Assembly: GCA_021186555.1 (NCBI GenBank)
Contig: JAJKFL010000012.1
Location: 16,007,711 to 16,071,710, forward strand
From: Reticulitermes speratus
Taxonomy: Eukaryota; Arthropoda; Insecta; Blattodea; Rhinotermitidae
Direction: 5' to 3'
DNA: 64,000 nt
In this document: piece by piece, positions 31,526 to 42,703 of the stretch
Position numbering within the stretch: position 1 is the stretch's first letter
How the letters are laid out: each line of letters opens with the position of its first letter
Notes under the pieces: generated by a model
What the model saw: the letters and a program-made list of their open reading frames with translations, nothing else
Databases searched by the model: none
What the model was told of the DNA's origin: nothing
Made by a program: the position numbers and the translations under genes

Positions 31526-34065
31526 CGACGGCGACAGGAATGTTATTTGAAACGTCGTATAGCCTTTTCAGACGGCTCGTCCCCCGGAGAAGACTTCCTT
31601 GCATTCTACATGTATTTTCAGGTAGTTATTCATCGCTAAAACTGGATATACATGGATTCTTTTACAAGAGTAAATTAAAACCTGACGCTCAGCCATATGA
31701 AATAACATTGAAGAGAGACAGCAACAAGTCAATTTCCAACGAAAATTATATTTAAACTTTTAGTAATATAAACCATTTAATTTAAAAATTCTGTCTACAG
31801 GAGGGGGTGATTGATGTCTATTGACAGAATGCACGCCCACAGAACATGAAGGACTTTGATGCAAACAGAGGTAACATTGATCCGTAGATCAAAATTAGGA
31901 ATAGCCCAATACAGCTTCGGAGTTCAATTCTTGTTCCCAAGTCAATTCTATTTTCTCAGAAACCAATACCCAGTTTACCATAACTCAACAAAGCACAGTC
32001 CAGCGCAAACTTAGCGAACAAAAGACAGACGTATCGCTTTCCGTAAACGCCTACACTGTATTTTGTAAGCGAGGGTAAAGAAGGGAAACGACCAAACTGT
32101 AACTGATTACATTGGGGTCAGTTACAACCGATCCACAGGCTGCAATGACTCAGTGAGTTATACATGACTCTGAGGTTCGAATACCACTCCGTGTCTTCTT
32201 GTGTTGCCCTGTGTAGGTATATCAGACGACCCACCATCCTATGAGGGCTGCTACAGTCATCTTCATGTGTCACCGATTGCTTTTGAACACATGTACATAT
32301 GTACGTAGTTTCGTACCGTCTGTTTCTCTTACAAAAACACGAATTCTCTATGTTTATTGAGACAGAATGGTTCTTTCAAATTGCACTGTCGCCAACAAAA
32401 CACAACAGAACATCCTTAATCAAGCATGTCCACTGCACACTGCACAAAAACACACAATTCCCCTCTCGCAGTCAGGCACTCACATGCAGTAACAGGGTAC
32501 AGAGTGGCGCTTATATCCTGCTAGCAGTGGGCGATTCGAAACACGATAAAAGAACTTGTGTAACACAGATACAAGTTCGCAATTGTGAGGTAATTTGACA
32601 AGCTCTTTCGGGTGTATACATTATACAGCGCCGCAAAGTATTGGACGATGGTAATGACGTCTGTGTAAGGATTTGGAAGGAGGCAGTCCTACTTTAAGAC
32701 AGTCATATGCCTAGAGGGACTAAAAATATTACGAGAGGGCACCCGAGTCGAAAATCGAAACCAGAACAAGAATACGAAGGAAAAATGCTACAGGCAAGGA
32801 GAGGAAAAATTATGTAAGAAGCGCACTGTCAACTCGAGGGGCCCACTGCATCAGGCTCTTTATTTTATTGTTGATTTGTTTTAACGTTTTCAATTGCTAG
32901 GATTATATAGCGTAGGCTAATTAGTATACAATGAATTGGAAAGAATACGAAAGGAAATACTCCACTTAATTTCAGGTTCTATCCAAACATTTGCAGCAGC
33001 CGCGGAAAATCACACAAAATATCTCAACAAGAACACGTAACATCCGGGCTGGCATAACCTCGAAGCACCCAACACTAAGCAGCAGTGCTGCCCACTAGAC
33101 CGCTAAGTTCGTGACGACATAATCTCCTTCTACCACGTACATACACGATAGCGTAAGAGTTTTGTCTAAGTGTGTACGTTAACCATCCACAAAGGTACTA
33201 GTTACTTTCAGTGCCTGATAGATGGCATTACTCATCAGAAAAACTCGCCACGTACAAAATTTATTCCATATGGGTGTCCGACGGTCTTGCCATATACATA
33301 CTTTCACCTACAGACTTCCCGTTCAATTTCCAGCAGGTCGACTCCACCATGAATAGATGAATCTGAGCTTTGGCGAAAGAGGAACACCCGTCGCAGAGAC
33401 AATCTGTCGGAACATAAATCCGATATGGACTACAGTTTGTAACGGTACCACACGCACCTTAGAAGCGCAGAGGTTACCGTACGCACCACCCGAGTTAACA
33501 TTAAAGAAATCTGAGGTCCTCGTTCTTCGGCGGAAGCCTGAAATTATGCAACAATCTCTGAGTTTCGCCCACGTTGTATTTATAGGTTTCGTAAAATTTT
33601 CAGGACAAACAGCGATTATTTCTCTAATCGACTGGTCTTTGTAACAAACGAAAAGCGTTTTCTATGACAAGAAACCAAATCTTTAAATATTAAATTAATG
33701 TCATGCTTCGGAAGTTTAAACCCGATTCTTGGCGTGAAAAGACGCCCTAGCACACACAAGGCCGTGTAAGACAATTGAGATGAATAAACGGGACACAACA
33801 AAAAGGAGGTACCTATGGCGAATACGGCAAAAGGAAGTAAATGTACACAGTCCACAATACGATGACAGAAGTTGGTACAAGTCCAAAAAAAATGGTGCCA
33901 GAAATTTATACAAACTCGTTGGACCACAGCCAATAGACAGTCGAAACTGATGACATTTCGACAGACTTGTAAATCGTTTAAAATTATCAGGAGTACCAGC
34001 TGTCGTGTATTCACGGACGGAAGTACACATACAAGTACAAAACTCAACAATAAATGGGACAAAAT
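31526..34065. other. Long stretch with no recognised gene
   Basis: Near 32150-32200 a GAGGTTCGAATACCACTCCG box suggests a decayed tRNA-headed repeat. Near 33580-33640 a fragment of the R-repeat (ACAAACAGCGATTATTTC, minus orientation) is visible. Open frames on the minus strand at 33616-34134 run into the SINE-A and have no domain. Confidence 0.4.
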
Positions 34066-34316
34066 GATGGCGCAACAGCCCCTAGAGGGCCTGGGCCTCC
34101 TCATTATCGAGGCTTCACGATCACACTCAGACACACCACACTCGGTAGGACTCCTCTGGACGAGTGATCAGCCCGACGCAGAGACCTCTACCTGACAACA
34201 CACAACACTCATAACAGACAGACATCCATGCCCCCCCAGCGGGATTCGAATCCACAATCCCAGCAAGCGAACGGCCGCAGACCCACGCCTTAGACCGCGC
34301 GGCCACTGGGATCGGC
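34066..34316 (-). mobile_element. SINE-A copy
   Basis: From TGATGGCGCAACAGCCCC to head end GGATCGGC at 34316. B box in reverse GGATTCGAATCC near 34241. No poly-A tail and no clear TSD; it may be truncated at its 3' end. Confidence 0.88.
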
Positions 34317-34935
34317 ACATCCAGCCAATAAACACTATTATTTAGAATTACATACAAACACATTTCGACGCCTAAGGATCACCCTCAACACCTCCCGATG
34401 ATACTATTTATCTCTTCATAATTACAGCTATAAATATCATACCACAACACAGTTAAATTAGAACGTGGTTGTGTTTGGACGTACGTAGAACGTAAATACA
34501 GCAAAATAATATCACAAGAACGTACAAAACCGTCTGACTGTAAGTATAACATGTCCGCACTTTCCTACTGCCTGCTGACGATATAACTGCGTAATATTCA
34601 TATTATGCTCACTTGCACAAAACCCGACAAAGCTTGTTGAGGAAATATCGCTTTATAAATATGTTCACGCGGTCTGAAGGGACTTAAGATCATTTAGCAG
34701 ACGTAAGTCAGTCTCCTCATCTATCATTCGCGTTTTAACAGAAGGGACTAACCGCAATTCAAATAAATTTAGCTCCAAAGGCAGGTAGAGTGCAATTTTA
34801 AAAAGGCTTCAAAAGGATTAACTGTGACACAGGAGCCCTCTAGACAATCACAGGACAACTTATACAGACGAACGGCTCGTATCTTCACGTCAAGGATCAT
34901 TAAATATACGTAAAAAAGGCCAAGGTACAAAGTTA
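34317..34935. other. Stretch with no recognised gene
   Basis: Begins with a weak hammerhead-like relic near 34350-34375 (minus). No gene recognised. Confidence 0.4.
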
Positions 34936-35190
34936 CATAATACATACATACATACACACATACATACACATATACATACACATACATACATAGATACATA
35001 CACACATATACACATACACATACATGCATATACACATACATACATACATACATAAACATATACATACACACATACACATACATACATACATACACACATA
35101 TACACATACACATACATACACATACATGCATACACACATACATACACATACATACATACATACATACATACATACATACACGTACATACA
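34936..35190. repeat. (CATA)n-type compound microsatellite
   Basis: About 255 bp of CATA, CACA and TATACACATA units. Cysteine/tyrosine/methionine-rich open frames on the minus strand are simple-repeat artefacts. Confidence 0.95.
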
Positions 35191-35710
35191 CAACAAAACT
35201 TTAATTATAAATTCCATTATTTCATTAAAATTATACACAATGAATACGTATCAAAAACGATCTCTTACCTGTTACGTGTGAATATTTATACTCTCCAACA
35301 TCAAAGAGAATGTCAATGCACTATCCAAAACAGTACATAATAAGTTTCGAAAATATCTGCCCCCTCAATATGCGTCTCCATTCTTGACCACCAATTCCGT
35401 ATTACAAAACTCACTGTCCATAACAGACTTTGTGAAACAGCCTGTAGCCCAGTGCAGCCCAGCAAACAGAACCTGCTGCTAATGCTCAGTCAACAAACAG
35501 GAACCGTGCTCGCATGCAGTTTCGATTTTCAAACGTCCTATTGTTCTCGCTCATCCAGTGACCCCTGTGCTGTTCGATTTGCCAGCAGGAGAGCAGCGAT
35601 CGTCCCCATCCTCCTAATTAAACCCACATAAAACATACATTTGACCAGTTTTAGTTAACCTGCGTATATTCGTATGCGCATTTCAAGGTGCACTTTACAA
35701 GGTCCAGGTA
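35191..35710. other. Stretch with no recognised gene
   Basis: No repeats or domains recognised. Confidence 0.4.
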
Positions 35711-35753
35711 TTTTCTTCTTCTTCCTCCTCTTCTCCTCCTCCTCCTCCTCCTC
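35711..35753. repeat. (TTC/CTC)n tract, 3' tail of the adjacent LINE
   Basis: Pyrimidine triplet tract immediately before a LINE 3' end in reverse orientation; on the minus strand it is a (GAG/GAA)n tail, like the (GAA)n tail of the SINE-A at 2855. Confidence 0.85.
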
Positions 35754-35998
35754 TGGCGCTACAGCTCCTTGTGGGCTTTGGCCTCCTTGATGATTTCGCT
35801 GCACAGATCTTCATCCTGTGCCTTCTACCACCATGCTGTCAACTTTTCGAGTTTTTAGGTTTTTGGTACACAATCTAGCCACCTTCTTTTGGGTCTTGCC
35901 TATTTCCTACTACCCTCTGGCTGGTAGAGAGGGCTGCCATCTTGCAAGATGCATTATCTTCCATCCTCGCTGTATGTCCTAGCCATTTCAGTCTATTT
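35754..35998 (-). pseudogene. LINE 3' fragment, candidate partner of SINE-A
   Basis: Minus-strand translation starts LKWLGHTARMEDNASCKMAA then STSQRVVGNRQDPKEGG, a LINE C-terminal signature with later stops. Its extreme 3' end (35788 down to 35754: GGAGGCC, AAA, GCCCACAAGGAGCTGTAGCG, CCA) closely resembles the SINE-A end (GGAGGCC, CTG, GCCCACTAGGGGCTGTTGCG, CCA). Shared 3' ends are how SINEs recruit LINE reverse transcriptase. Confidence 0.65.
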
Positions 35999-36099
35999 TA
36001 ATAATTTTCACTGTGTTAGGCTGTTTGTAAAATTATGCAATTTATTATTGTATTTTATTCTCCACACTCCATTGACACAACTTGGGCCATAGTTAAAAA

Positions 36100-36350
36100 A
36101 TTAAGGTCAAGTTATCCCTGTGTTTAATTAAACACCACGCTATGAAGGCATACAGGCGAGTGAAGGTATAGCTCCATGCATTCTGAACCTCGAAACTAGA
36201 CGGAGGCGAGTGGGCAGTTTCACGTCGCAGTCGCTTTATATAACGTCGGCATGTACTGAGCAAAGGGATGGATGGATCGAGAAGCTGGTGCGAGTCTTGT
36301 GACGAACAGAAAAATAAATCCTGCCCCTGCCGCTAATCTAATGCAGGTCT
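36100..36350 (-). repeat. SINE-D fragment, diverged
   Basis: CTATGAAGGCATACAGGC, GCATTCTGAACCTCGAAAC and GACGGAGGCGAGTGGGCAG match SINE-D blocks in reverse orientation; the head side near 36340 is degraded. Confidence 0.55.
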
Positions 36351-36502
36351 ATAATGAAAAAATGATGTACGAAAGCGCGTAGGACACAATTAGTTAATTA
36401 CTTATAATTTTCGACGTCAGAATATACTTCTTGGAATACACATCCAATAGGAAAATGAACCAGAATGAGTATTCACGCGGAAGGTGGCCATTTTGGACAG
36501 TT

Positions 36503-36785
36503 TTTTTTATGACGAAGGGCCTCGCAGCAGATGTTACGGACGCACCGCAGTCTTCAGGCTTATTTTGCAACCCTGTCATGATTATTATGATTAGTTTTTC
36601 CCGTTTTTCCGTGTAATGGAGCACCGGTGGAATGAAACTGCCAGGGGAAAACCGAAGTAATCGGGGAAAAAAAACTGTCCCAGTGCCACTTGGTCCACCA
36701 CAAATCTCACATGGACTGACCCGGGATCGAACTAAGGTCTCTGCGGTGAGAGGCCGGCGACTAACCGTCTGAGCCATGGCACGGT
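36503..36785 (-). mobile_element. SINE-B copy with 14-bp TSD
   Basis: Reverse orientation, T-run at 36503 to head end at 36785. The direct repeat CATTTTGGACAGTT at 36489-36502 and 36786-36799 is exact. Confidence 0.95.
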
Positions 36786-36799
36786 CATTTTGGACAGTT

Positions 36800-37834
36800 A
36801 CAACCAAATAAAGAGGACGGTGTAAGCACTTGTTCACGAAGACAGATTTAGTTAAGTGCAACTCATTCTTGAACTTCACAGTCGTACCTCTGTTTGAATA
36901 GGGATTTCCTCAGGAATAAGTTCCTGACACTGTCTGCTGGCCTAAGTCACGAAAAGCGCTTTATAATGTTCTAATTTGTGAATTATGAAAAACTCTTCGT
37001 AATGTTATTCTATGGGGTTCTGACGATGGTGAATGACATCTAACTCATGACTTTATGGACTTTTTTCCATTGCATGTATTGAAATTTAACACACTACGTT
37101 TCGCGGACAGGCTCCGTCACCGTCGTCAGGCTTGCCTGTTTCAAAACAAATGTTGCTACATAATTATATACACTGCGATAAAACACGGATTAGAGTCAAA
37201 TAAGTGACTGCAACATACTTCAATAACAGTTCATAAAATATGGCTATGCAAACGCCACTGCACATCAGACACACGATATGCATTACTGGTCACTACAGAT
37301 ATACCGTTGCTAAAGGGTTATTGGTTATAACAGTTCTTAACACCGGAAAATTCTGTAATTTGTAACTTTCATAATCACATATCTCTTAAACTAAGCAGAC
37401 TTTAGTAGGATTCTACCCTGAATATGAAAGCAATATACCACGTACTCCTCCGAAACGGCGGTAACCATGTATCACGCGACACGGTGCCGTAACCCAGAAG
37501 ACCACAATATGAATCTTTACCACAGGGGAAACCTTAAATCTCACAAAAGAAAACATCTGAAATCACCCTGTTGGAACAGACCCAAGGTGAACGTCTGTAT
37601 TGATCAATGCAGGCAGAAGCGATGGGGTTTAAAAGAAATGCCTCTGCACTGTACACAGATCTACGGCAGCTGCTAAAGGTCTGACACTAGAACAAGACGC
37701 ATCAGGCTGCCATCTTAATTGTCCTGCAATGTGGCCATGACACGTAACATTACGGCCTGCACGTCTCTGCATTACCGGCTTGCGTAAAACAGTCGCACGT
37801 ATGTCACACCTAACGACATCTGCTACAAGCTAGG
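36800..37834. other. Stretch with no recognised gene; one hammerhead-like relic
   Basis: At 37085-37130 the minus strand reads AAGCCTGACGACGG ... GCGAAACGTAGTGT, a CUGACGA core and GAAA with poor stem I; a probable relic. Otherwise no domains. Confidence 0.35.
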
Positions 37835-38210
37835 CAGCAGTAGTAGTAGTAGGTATGAAAGTAGTATAGTAGTAGCAGCGGTGGGGGGTGGTATTGGCAC
37901 TACTGGTGGTGGCAGTAGTAGTATTAGTAGTAGTAGTAGCAGCAGTAGCGGCGGTAGTTGTATACGCGCTGCTGCTGGTAGTATTAGTAGTAGTAGTGTA
38001 GCAGTAGTAGCGGCGGTAGTTGTATTGACGCTGCTGTTGGTAGTAGTAGTAGTAGTAGTAGTAGCAGTAGTAGCGGCGGTAGTTGTATTGACGCTGCTGC
38101 TGGTAGTAGTAGTATAGTAGTAGCAGTAGCGGCGGTAGTTGTATTGACGCTGCTACTGGTAGTAGTAGTAGTAGTAGTAGTAGTAGCAGTAGCAGCAGTA
38201 GCAGTTGTTC
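37835..38210. repeat. Compound (AGT)n tract with nested ~65-bp repeat
   Basis: TAG triplets are interrupted four times by a longer block containing AGCGGCGGTAGTTGTATTGA then CGCTGCTG. Thus a roughly 65-bp higher-order unit is layered on the trinucleotide repeat. The frame at 37881-38117 is low complexity. Confidence 0.85.
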
Positions 38211-38468
38211 AACAAGCCTATTACACTTTCATTTCCATACCACATTAAAGGTTTTTAACGTTATTTCCAAGAAAATATTTACACTATGTATAAAGAAAAG
38301 TTACAAAATTGTTCCCACAGCCAATGTAAAAAACTATGAGTAAACTAAACAAAGGTAAATAGAGGTACAGATAAATAACATTAGTAAAAAAAATAAAAAA
38401 AAACACTATGTCTGATGTTGAGCTGGTTACAGCAAAATATGTTTCGGTCTTTTGTGTTTATATTTTGT
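38211..38468. other. Short AT-rich stretch
   Basis: A-runs near 38385-38403; nothing else recognised. Confidence 0.4.
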
Positions 38469-38482
38469 ATACACTGAAGTCA

Positions 38483-38737
38483 GCCGATCCCAGTGGCCGT
38501 GCGGTCTAAGGCGTGGTCTTCGGCCGCTCGCTTACTGGGATTGTGGGTTCGAATCTCGCCAGAGGCATGGATGTCTGTCTGTTGTGAGTGTTGTGTGTTG
38601 TCAGGTAGAGGTCTCTGCGACGAGCTGGTCCCTCGTCCAGAGGAGTGCTACCGAGTGTGGTGTGTCTGAGTGTGACCATAAAACCTCGACGAAACGAGGA
38701 GGCCCAGGCCAATATAGGGCTGGCGAGCCATAGGAGA
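38483..38737 (+). mobile_element. SINE-A copy with perfect 14-bp TSD
   Basis: Full-length with B box GGTTCGAATCT near 38548, and almost no A tail (ends CCATAGGAGA). Direct repeat ATACACTGAAGTCA at 38469-38482 and 38738-38751 is exact. Confidence 0.95.
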
Positions 38738-38816
38738 ATACACTGAAGTCAGTTAATCTACGGTGTAATTCATGCAATAAATTTGGCTGTGAGAATGTGG
38801 ATGAAATCTTGAATGG

Positions 38817-39505
38817 GTTCAATATTAAGAGTATCGTGTAAGTGTGAGATGACAGCATCCCTCGGATAGCATTACACGGTATCCTGTTCAATATTAAGAG
38901 TATCGTGTAAGTGTGAGATGACAGCATCCCTCGGATAGCATTACACGGTATCCTGTTCAATATTAAGTGTATCGTGTAAGTGTGAGATGACAGCATCCCT
39001 CGGATAGCATTACACGGTATCCTGTTCAATATTAAGTGTATCGTGTAAGTGTGAGATGACAGCATCCCTCGGATAGCATTACACGGTATCCTGTTCAATA
39101 TTAAGAGTATCGTGTAAGTGTGAGATGACAGCATCCCTCGGATAGCATTACACGGTATCCTGTTCAATATTAAGAGTATCGTGTAAGTGTGAGATGACAG
39201 CATCCCTCGGATAGCATTACACGGTATCCTGTTCAATATTAAGTGTATCGTGTAAGTGTGAGATGACAGCATCCCTCGGATAGCATTACACGGTATCCTG
39301 TTCAATATTAAGTGTATCGTGTAAGTGTGAGATGACAGCATCCTCGGATAGCATTACACGGTATCCTGTTCAATATTAAGTGTATCGTGTAAGTGTGAGA
39401 TGACAGCATCCCTCGGATAGCATTACACGGTATCCTGTTCAATATTAAGTGTATCGTGTAAGTGTGAGATGACAGCATCCCTCGGATAGCATTACACGGT
39501 ATCCT
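38817..39505. repeat. 69-bp tandem array, 10 units
   Basis: Units begin GTTCAATATTAAG and end ACACGGTATCCT. One has a 1-bp deletion (near 39342). Units differ mainly at AAGAGTATC versus AAGTGTATC, in the order GAG, GAG, GTG, GTG, GAG, GAG, GTG, GTG, GTG, GTG. The minus strand stays open (246 residues) only because 69 is a multiple of 3. Confidence 0.95.
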
Positions 39506-41075
39506 GTTCACAAGCCAGGGTCGAACGTTGTCTGTATGTGGGGCGATCAGACACGTCACAGTACGGTAACAGCCACTTTTGAACACTTCATCTGTCTCAG
39601 TCACAAGAGTTCGTGTGCAGGGTGATATGTCAGTCAATGCGATGATATGTCAGTCAATGCGATGCCTCTGTCGTGTCAGTGAGTTGGACCACATGCAAGC
39701 TGTCAGGTTGAGCGCTTCTTACTCCCGCCATATACTTTACTTCGTGAAAACTTTAAATCTTTTCCATAACGATATTTATTTCACTATTATTAAAACTAAC
39801 ATCTAATTAACTTCAATAATTATTTTAACGTAATTATCCCGCCGTACTTTCCACAATCTACGTTATAGGTTGCTGGCTTTCTTTCTTTCCTACTCGGACT
39901 CTTGACCCGTGAAGATGGGACCGACACGTGGTCCCGAAACGTCGGTAAATTACCACACTACGCCGCGTAATATCCCACAAGAGCGCAGATCACAACAAAA
40001 CTGTTGTTTCTCGTTTAATTATAACACCACCACCACCACCATCACCATCACCACCACCACCACCACCATCAGGCTGTTTAGTCACAGCACCAACTTACCT
40101 CACTTTGTTTCTGCTTTGTTCTGCTTGTCGTGTAATTGTGCTGTACCTGTGTATTGGTACATTCATGTGGTTGTGTGTTGGTTCTGTAATTGGCCGCGTA
40201 ATGTTAAGCCTGCATGTCAATAAACTCAACTACCCTGAACTCTACTGCCAATATATCCACGAACAAATCATCTCTCTTAACCATTTTTTGCTTTACCAAT
40301 TATACCTGATGTGTATTTGTTGTTATTATCGCTCTCCTATGTGTTTTCGTTTGTTGTTTGTAATGTGTATTTTTCTTATGTTCCTGTGCTGTTTCTGTAA
40401 TTGTTATTGTAGCTGTTATGCCTGCACATTAATAATATACTTATAATAATAATATAATTGAATTTAATTGAATTGAATAATCAGAACAACGCAGAACTGG
40501 GTTTAACCGCCAGTCCCCAAGCCGTAGAAAAACAGCTGATGGTATCAGTGTACGAATATTGAATAAACACCTCATGAATCTGAATTTAAAAGTACTTCAG
40601 AAATGACGCCTCCCTTTTCTTATAAACTTTTACAATTTTTGTAAGTTCTTGAGGTGCAGAAGCTGTAAACGGCTTCTTATTCCTAAAAGTCGCTAAAGAT
40701 GAGTTTACAAAGTTATACCAGGTGAAATAGACGTTATTGGTGGCGCTCTGCATGACTGTAACAGCTCTGTGACTAATGTATCGGATGTGACCAGACACAG
40801 ACTGTCTGACGAAAGCACAACACAGCTGTTTGGCGCAACAAGGGACTAACAAGCAAGAAGCACTGGAAAGACGATGCCTGCAACAGCTCAGGTTCTCACA
40901 GCAACTGCTACAAAATGCGTCTTTTGTAATGTGACGCCGTGTAGTTTGGTGGACATTTACCGGCGTTTCGAAGGACAATACGTAGAATTACATATTAAAA
41001 TCCAGCTCCTACCTCATGGAAAACCTGCTGTGTTTCCACTATATATATATACATATATATACACATACATACACA
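39506..41075. other. Stretch with a hammerhead-like relic, (CCA)n and a dispersed-repeat fragment
   Basis: A 21-bp unit is duplicated at about 39627-39664. (CCA)n with TCA interruptions lies at 40026-40070. At 40917-40985 the plus strand encodes CVFCNVTPCSLVDIYRRFEG, a peptide often seen in insect dispersed repeats. (TA)n sequence lies at 41041-41060. No host gene recognised. Confidence 0.45.
39904..39945 (+). ncRNA. Hammerhead-like motif with C3-to-G change
   Basis: GUGAAGA core, extra U, perfect 6-bp stem II (GGGACC/GGUCCC), GAAA, ACGU, C, GG. C3 is G as in the copy at 13342. Stem I is short. Probably inactive. Confidence 0.4.
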
Positions 41076-41238
41076 CAGTCAAACTCGGTTATAACGTCAT
41101 GAAAGGGCTGAATATTTTGTGTCGTTATAACCGAGGAGTATAATGTTATGGTTAACAGTGAGGAATTAATTGGTACAACAGAATATCTGACGTTATAGAC
41201 GAGGTGTCGCATAAACCGATGTTGTTATGACCGGGTTC

Positions 41239-41243
<5 letters not shown>
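41076..41243. mobile_element. TA-flanked MITE (pogo/Tigger-like)
   Basis: Begins CAGTCAAACTCGGTTATAAC and ends GACCGGGTTCGACTA, with AT-rich microsatellite on both sides. A better-preserved copy is at 56573. Internal GTCGTTATAACCGAGGAG repeats the terminal motif. Confidence 0.7.
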
Positions 41244-41274
<31 letters not shown>

Positions 41275-41277
41275 CAG

Positions 41278-41294
41278 CACAGCATTAAGTAATT

Positions 41295-41332
<38 letters not shown>

Positions 41333-41475
41333 AATTACTTAATGCTGTGTCGGGAAATAATCGCTGTTTGTTCTCAGAATCAAACCAAACACACAAACCA
41401 CGTGACACAACTTAAAGAGCTTCTTAATACTACAGCAGGTGGTACATACGGTTACCACTTGGCTCTAAACTGTTA
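41278..41475 (+). repeat. R-repeat copy with an inverted start and (TA)n loop
   Basis: CACAGCATTAAGTAATTTGT (41278-41297) is mirrored exactly at 41330-41349 across a (TA)n loop. The right arm continues into the R-repeat (GGAAATAATCGCTGTTTGTT, then GGTGGTACATACGGTTACC). Confidence 0.6.
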
Positions 41476-42251
41476 AGTATCAAATATAAATAAACACCGT
41501 CAGAACCTGTTCTAGTCTGTGTCTTACAAACTGCTTCCTTCACAAGATTCCAGGATTTCATATCAATGACAACAGTGTGGCCTTATGGGTCATGTTACCG
41601 TGAACCGTTTCAAATAATTACCAGCGTTTCTGTGTAACATTCTGCCTTAATTTTCAGAGTTCTTTAATGCGGCGACGATCTCTTCTCTCCCAGCGTCAGC
41701 GTCCATCTATCCGAAAATACGCCACACCCCAGAAGACGGAAGCTGTGACTATAAATCCAGTATCTGTTCAACTTGTCACGCCGAATTCACTGTCAGGACA
41801 CCCTGTATGTACCCATTAACAATACGAAGCATTTAGTTCCCTTTTGAACACAGCAATTCGGATGAAACATGGAGGTAGTTTCCGAAACTTCCCCTTTCAC
41901 ATTCCTCCGTAAAATCATAGGAGGCAAGGCGTAATATAATGCATTACTACACAACAGACAGACTGACTGACTCAAGACGACCCGGCCGAATTGCCTCTTG
42001 CCTCTCAATCCTTCTACAACAGGATAATGTATCATGTGATGCAATATACAGACATATTACAGACTGACTAGATCTTACATAGAGGAGTTCAACCATGACG
42101 TGCTTTAAATGCCGAGACAGCGTGGAAATAAAAGAAACGGGAAACAAAATTCAAAGTATGGACACGCTAACCCATTATATTTATATTACTAATTAATTAT
42201 AATTAATTAATAACAATTAATATATAATTTATAATATTAAATATTTATAAT
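41476..42251. other. Stretch with no recognised gene
   Basis: Open frames on the minus strand at 41793-42147 have no known domain. Very AT-rich from 42180 to 42250. Confidence 0.4.
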
Positions 42252-42518
42252 GCCGATCCCAGTGGCCGTGCGGTCTAAGGCGTGGGTCTTCGACCGCTCG
42301 CTTGCTAGGATCGTGGGTTCGAATCCCACCGGGGGCATGGATGTCTGTCTCTTGTGAGTGTTGTGTGTTGTTGTCAGGTAGAGGTCTCTGCGACGAGCTG
42401 GTCCCTCGTCCAGAGGAGTCCTACCGACTGTGGTGTGTCTCTCAGTGCGATCAAAAGAACTTACAAACCTCGACACTAAAACGGGAAAACCGGAGTAGGT
42501 AGAAGAGGACGACAAAAA
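42252..42518 (+). mobile_element. SINE-A variant with the alternative 3' end
   Basis: Same recombinant 3' part as the copy at 29464 (GATCAAAAGAACTTACAAAC, CGGAGTAGGTAGAAGAGG). The flanks are AT-rich, so the TSD (possibly ATATTTATA-like) is ambiguous. Confidence 0.88.
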
Positions 42519-42660
42519 GAATTATATTTATATAGTACATAATAATTAATAATAATAGTAAACCCAATAAAGCAGCCCCACCCCAACCCCACAGAAAGTC
42601 CTTTTAACGAGACATGCAAATATACTCAGTATAAACACAACTTTATTTTACGGATAAAAC

Positions 42661-42703
42661 CAGCTACATGTTTCGGCTAATGACGGTAGCCATCATCAGA
42701 CTG
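42661..42703 (-). ncRNA. Hammerhead ribozyme-like motif, solo
   Basis: Minus strand: CAGU, CUGAUGA, extra U, 5-bp stem II (GGCUA/UAGCC), GAAA, ACAUGU, A, GCUG. Stem I forms four pairs including a G-U. No inverted partner seen nearby. Confidence 0.55.

Noticed and set aside
33616-34134. 172-residue minus-strand ORF
   Set aside because: Starts inside a SINE-A and has no recognisable domain; probably chance.
34769-35238. Cysteine-rich minus-strand ORFs
   Set aside because: Simple (CATA)n microsatellite translations.
38601-39341. 246-residue minus-strand ORF
   Set aside because: Translation of the 69-bp array running into a SINE-A.
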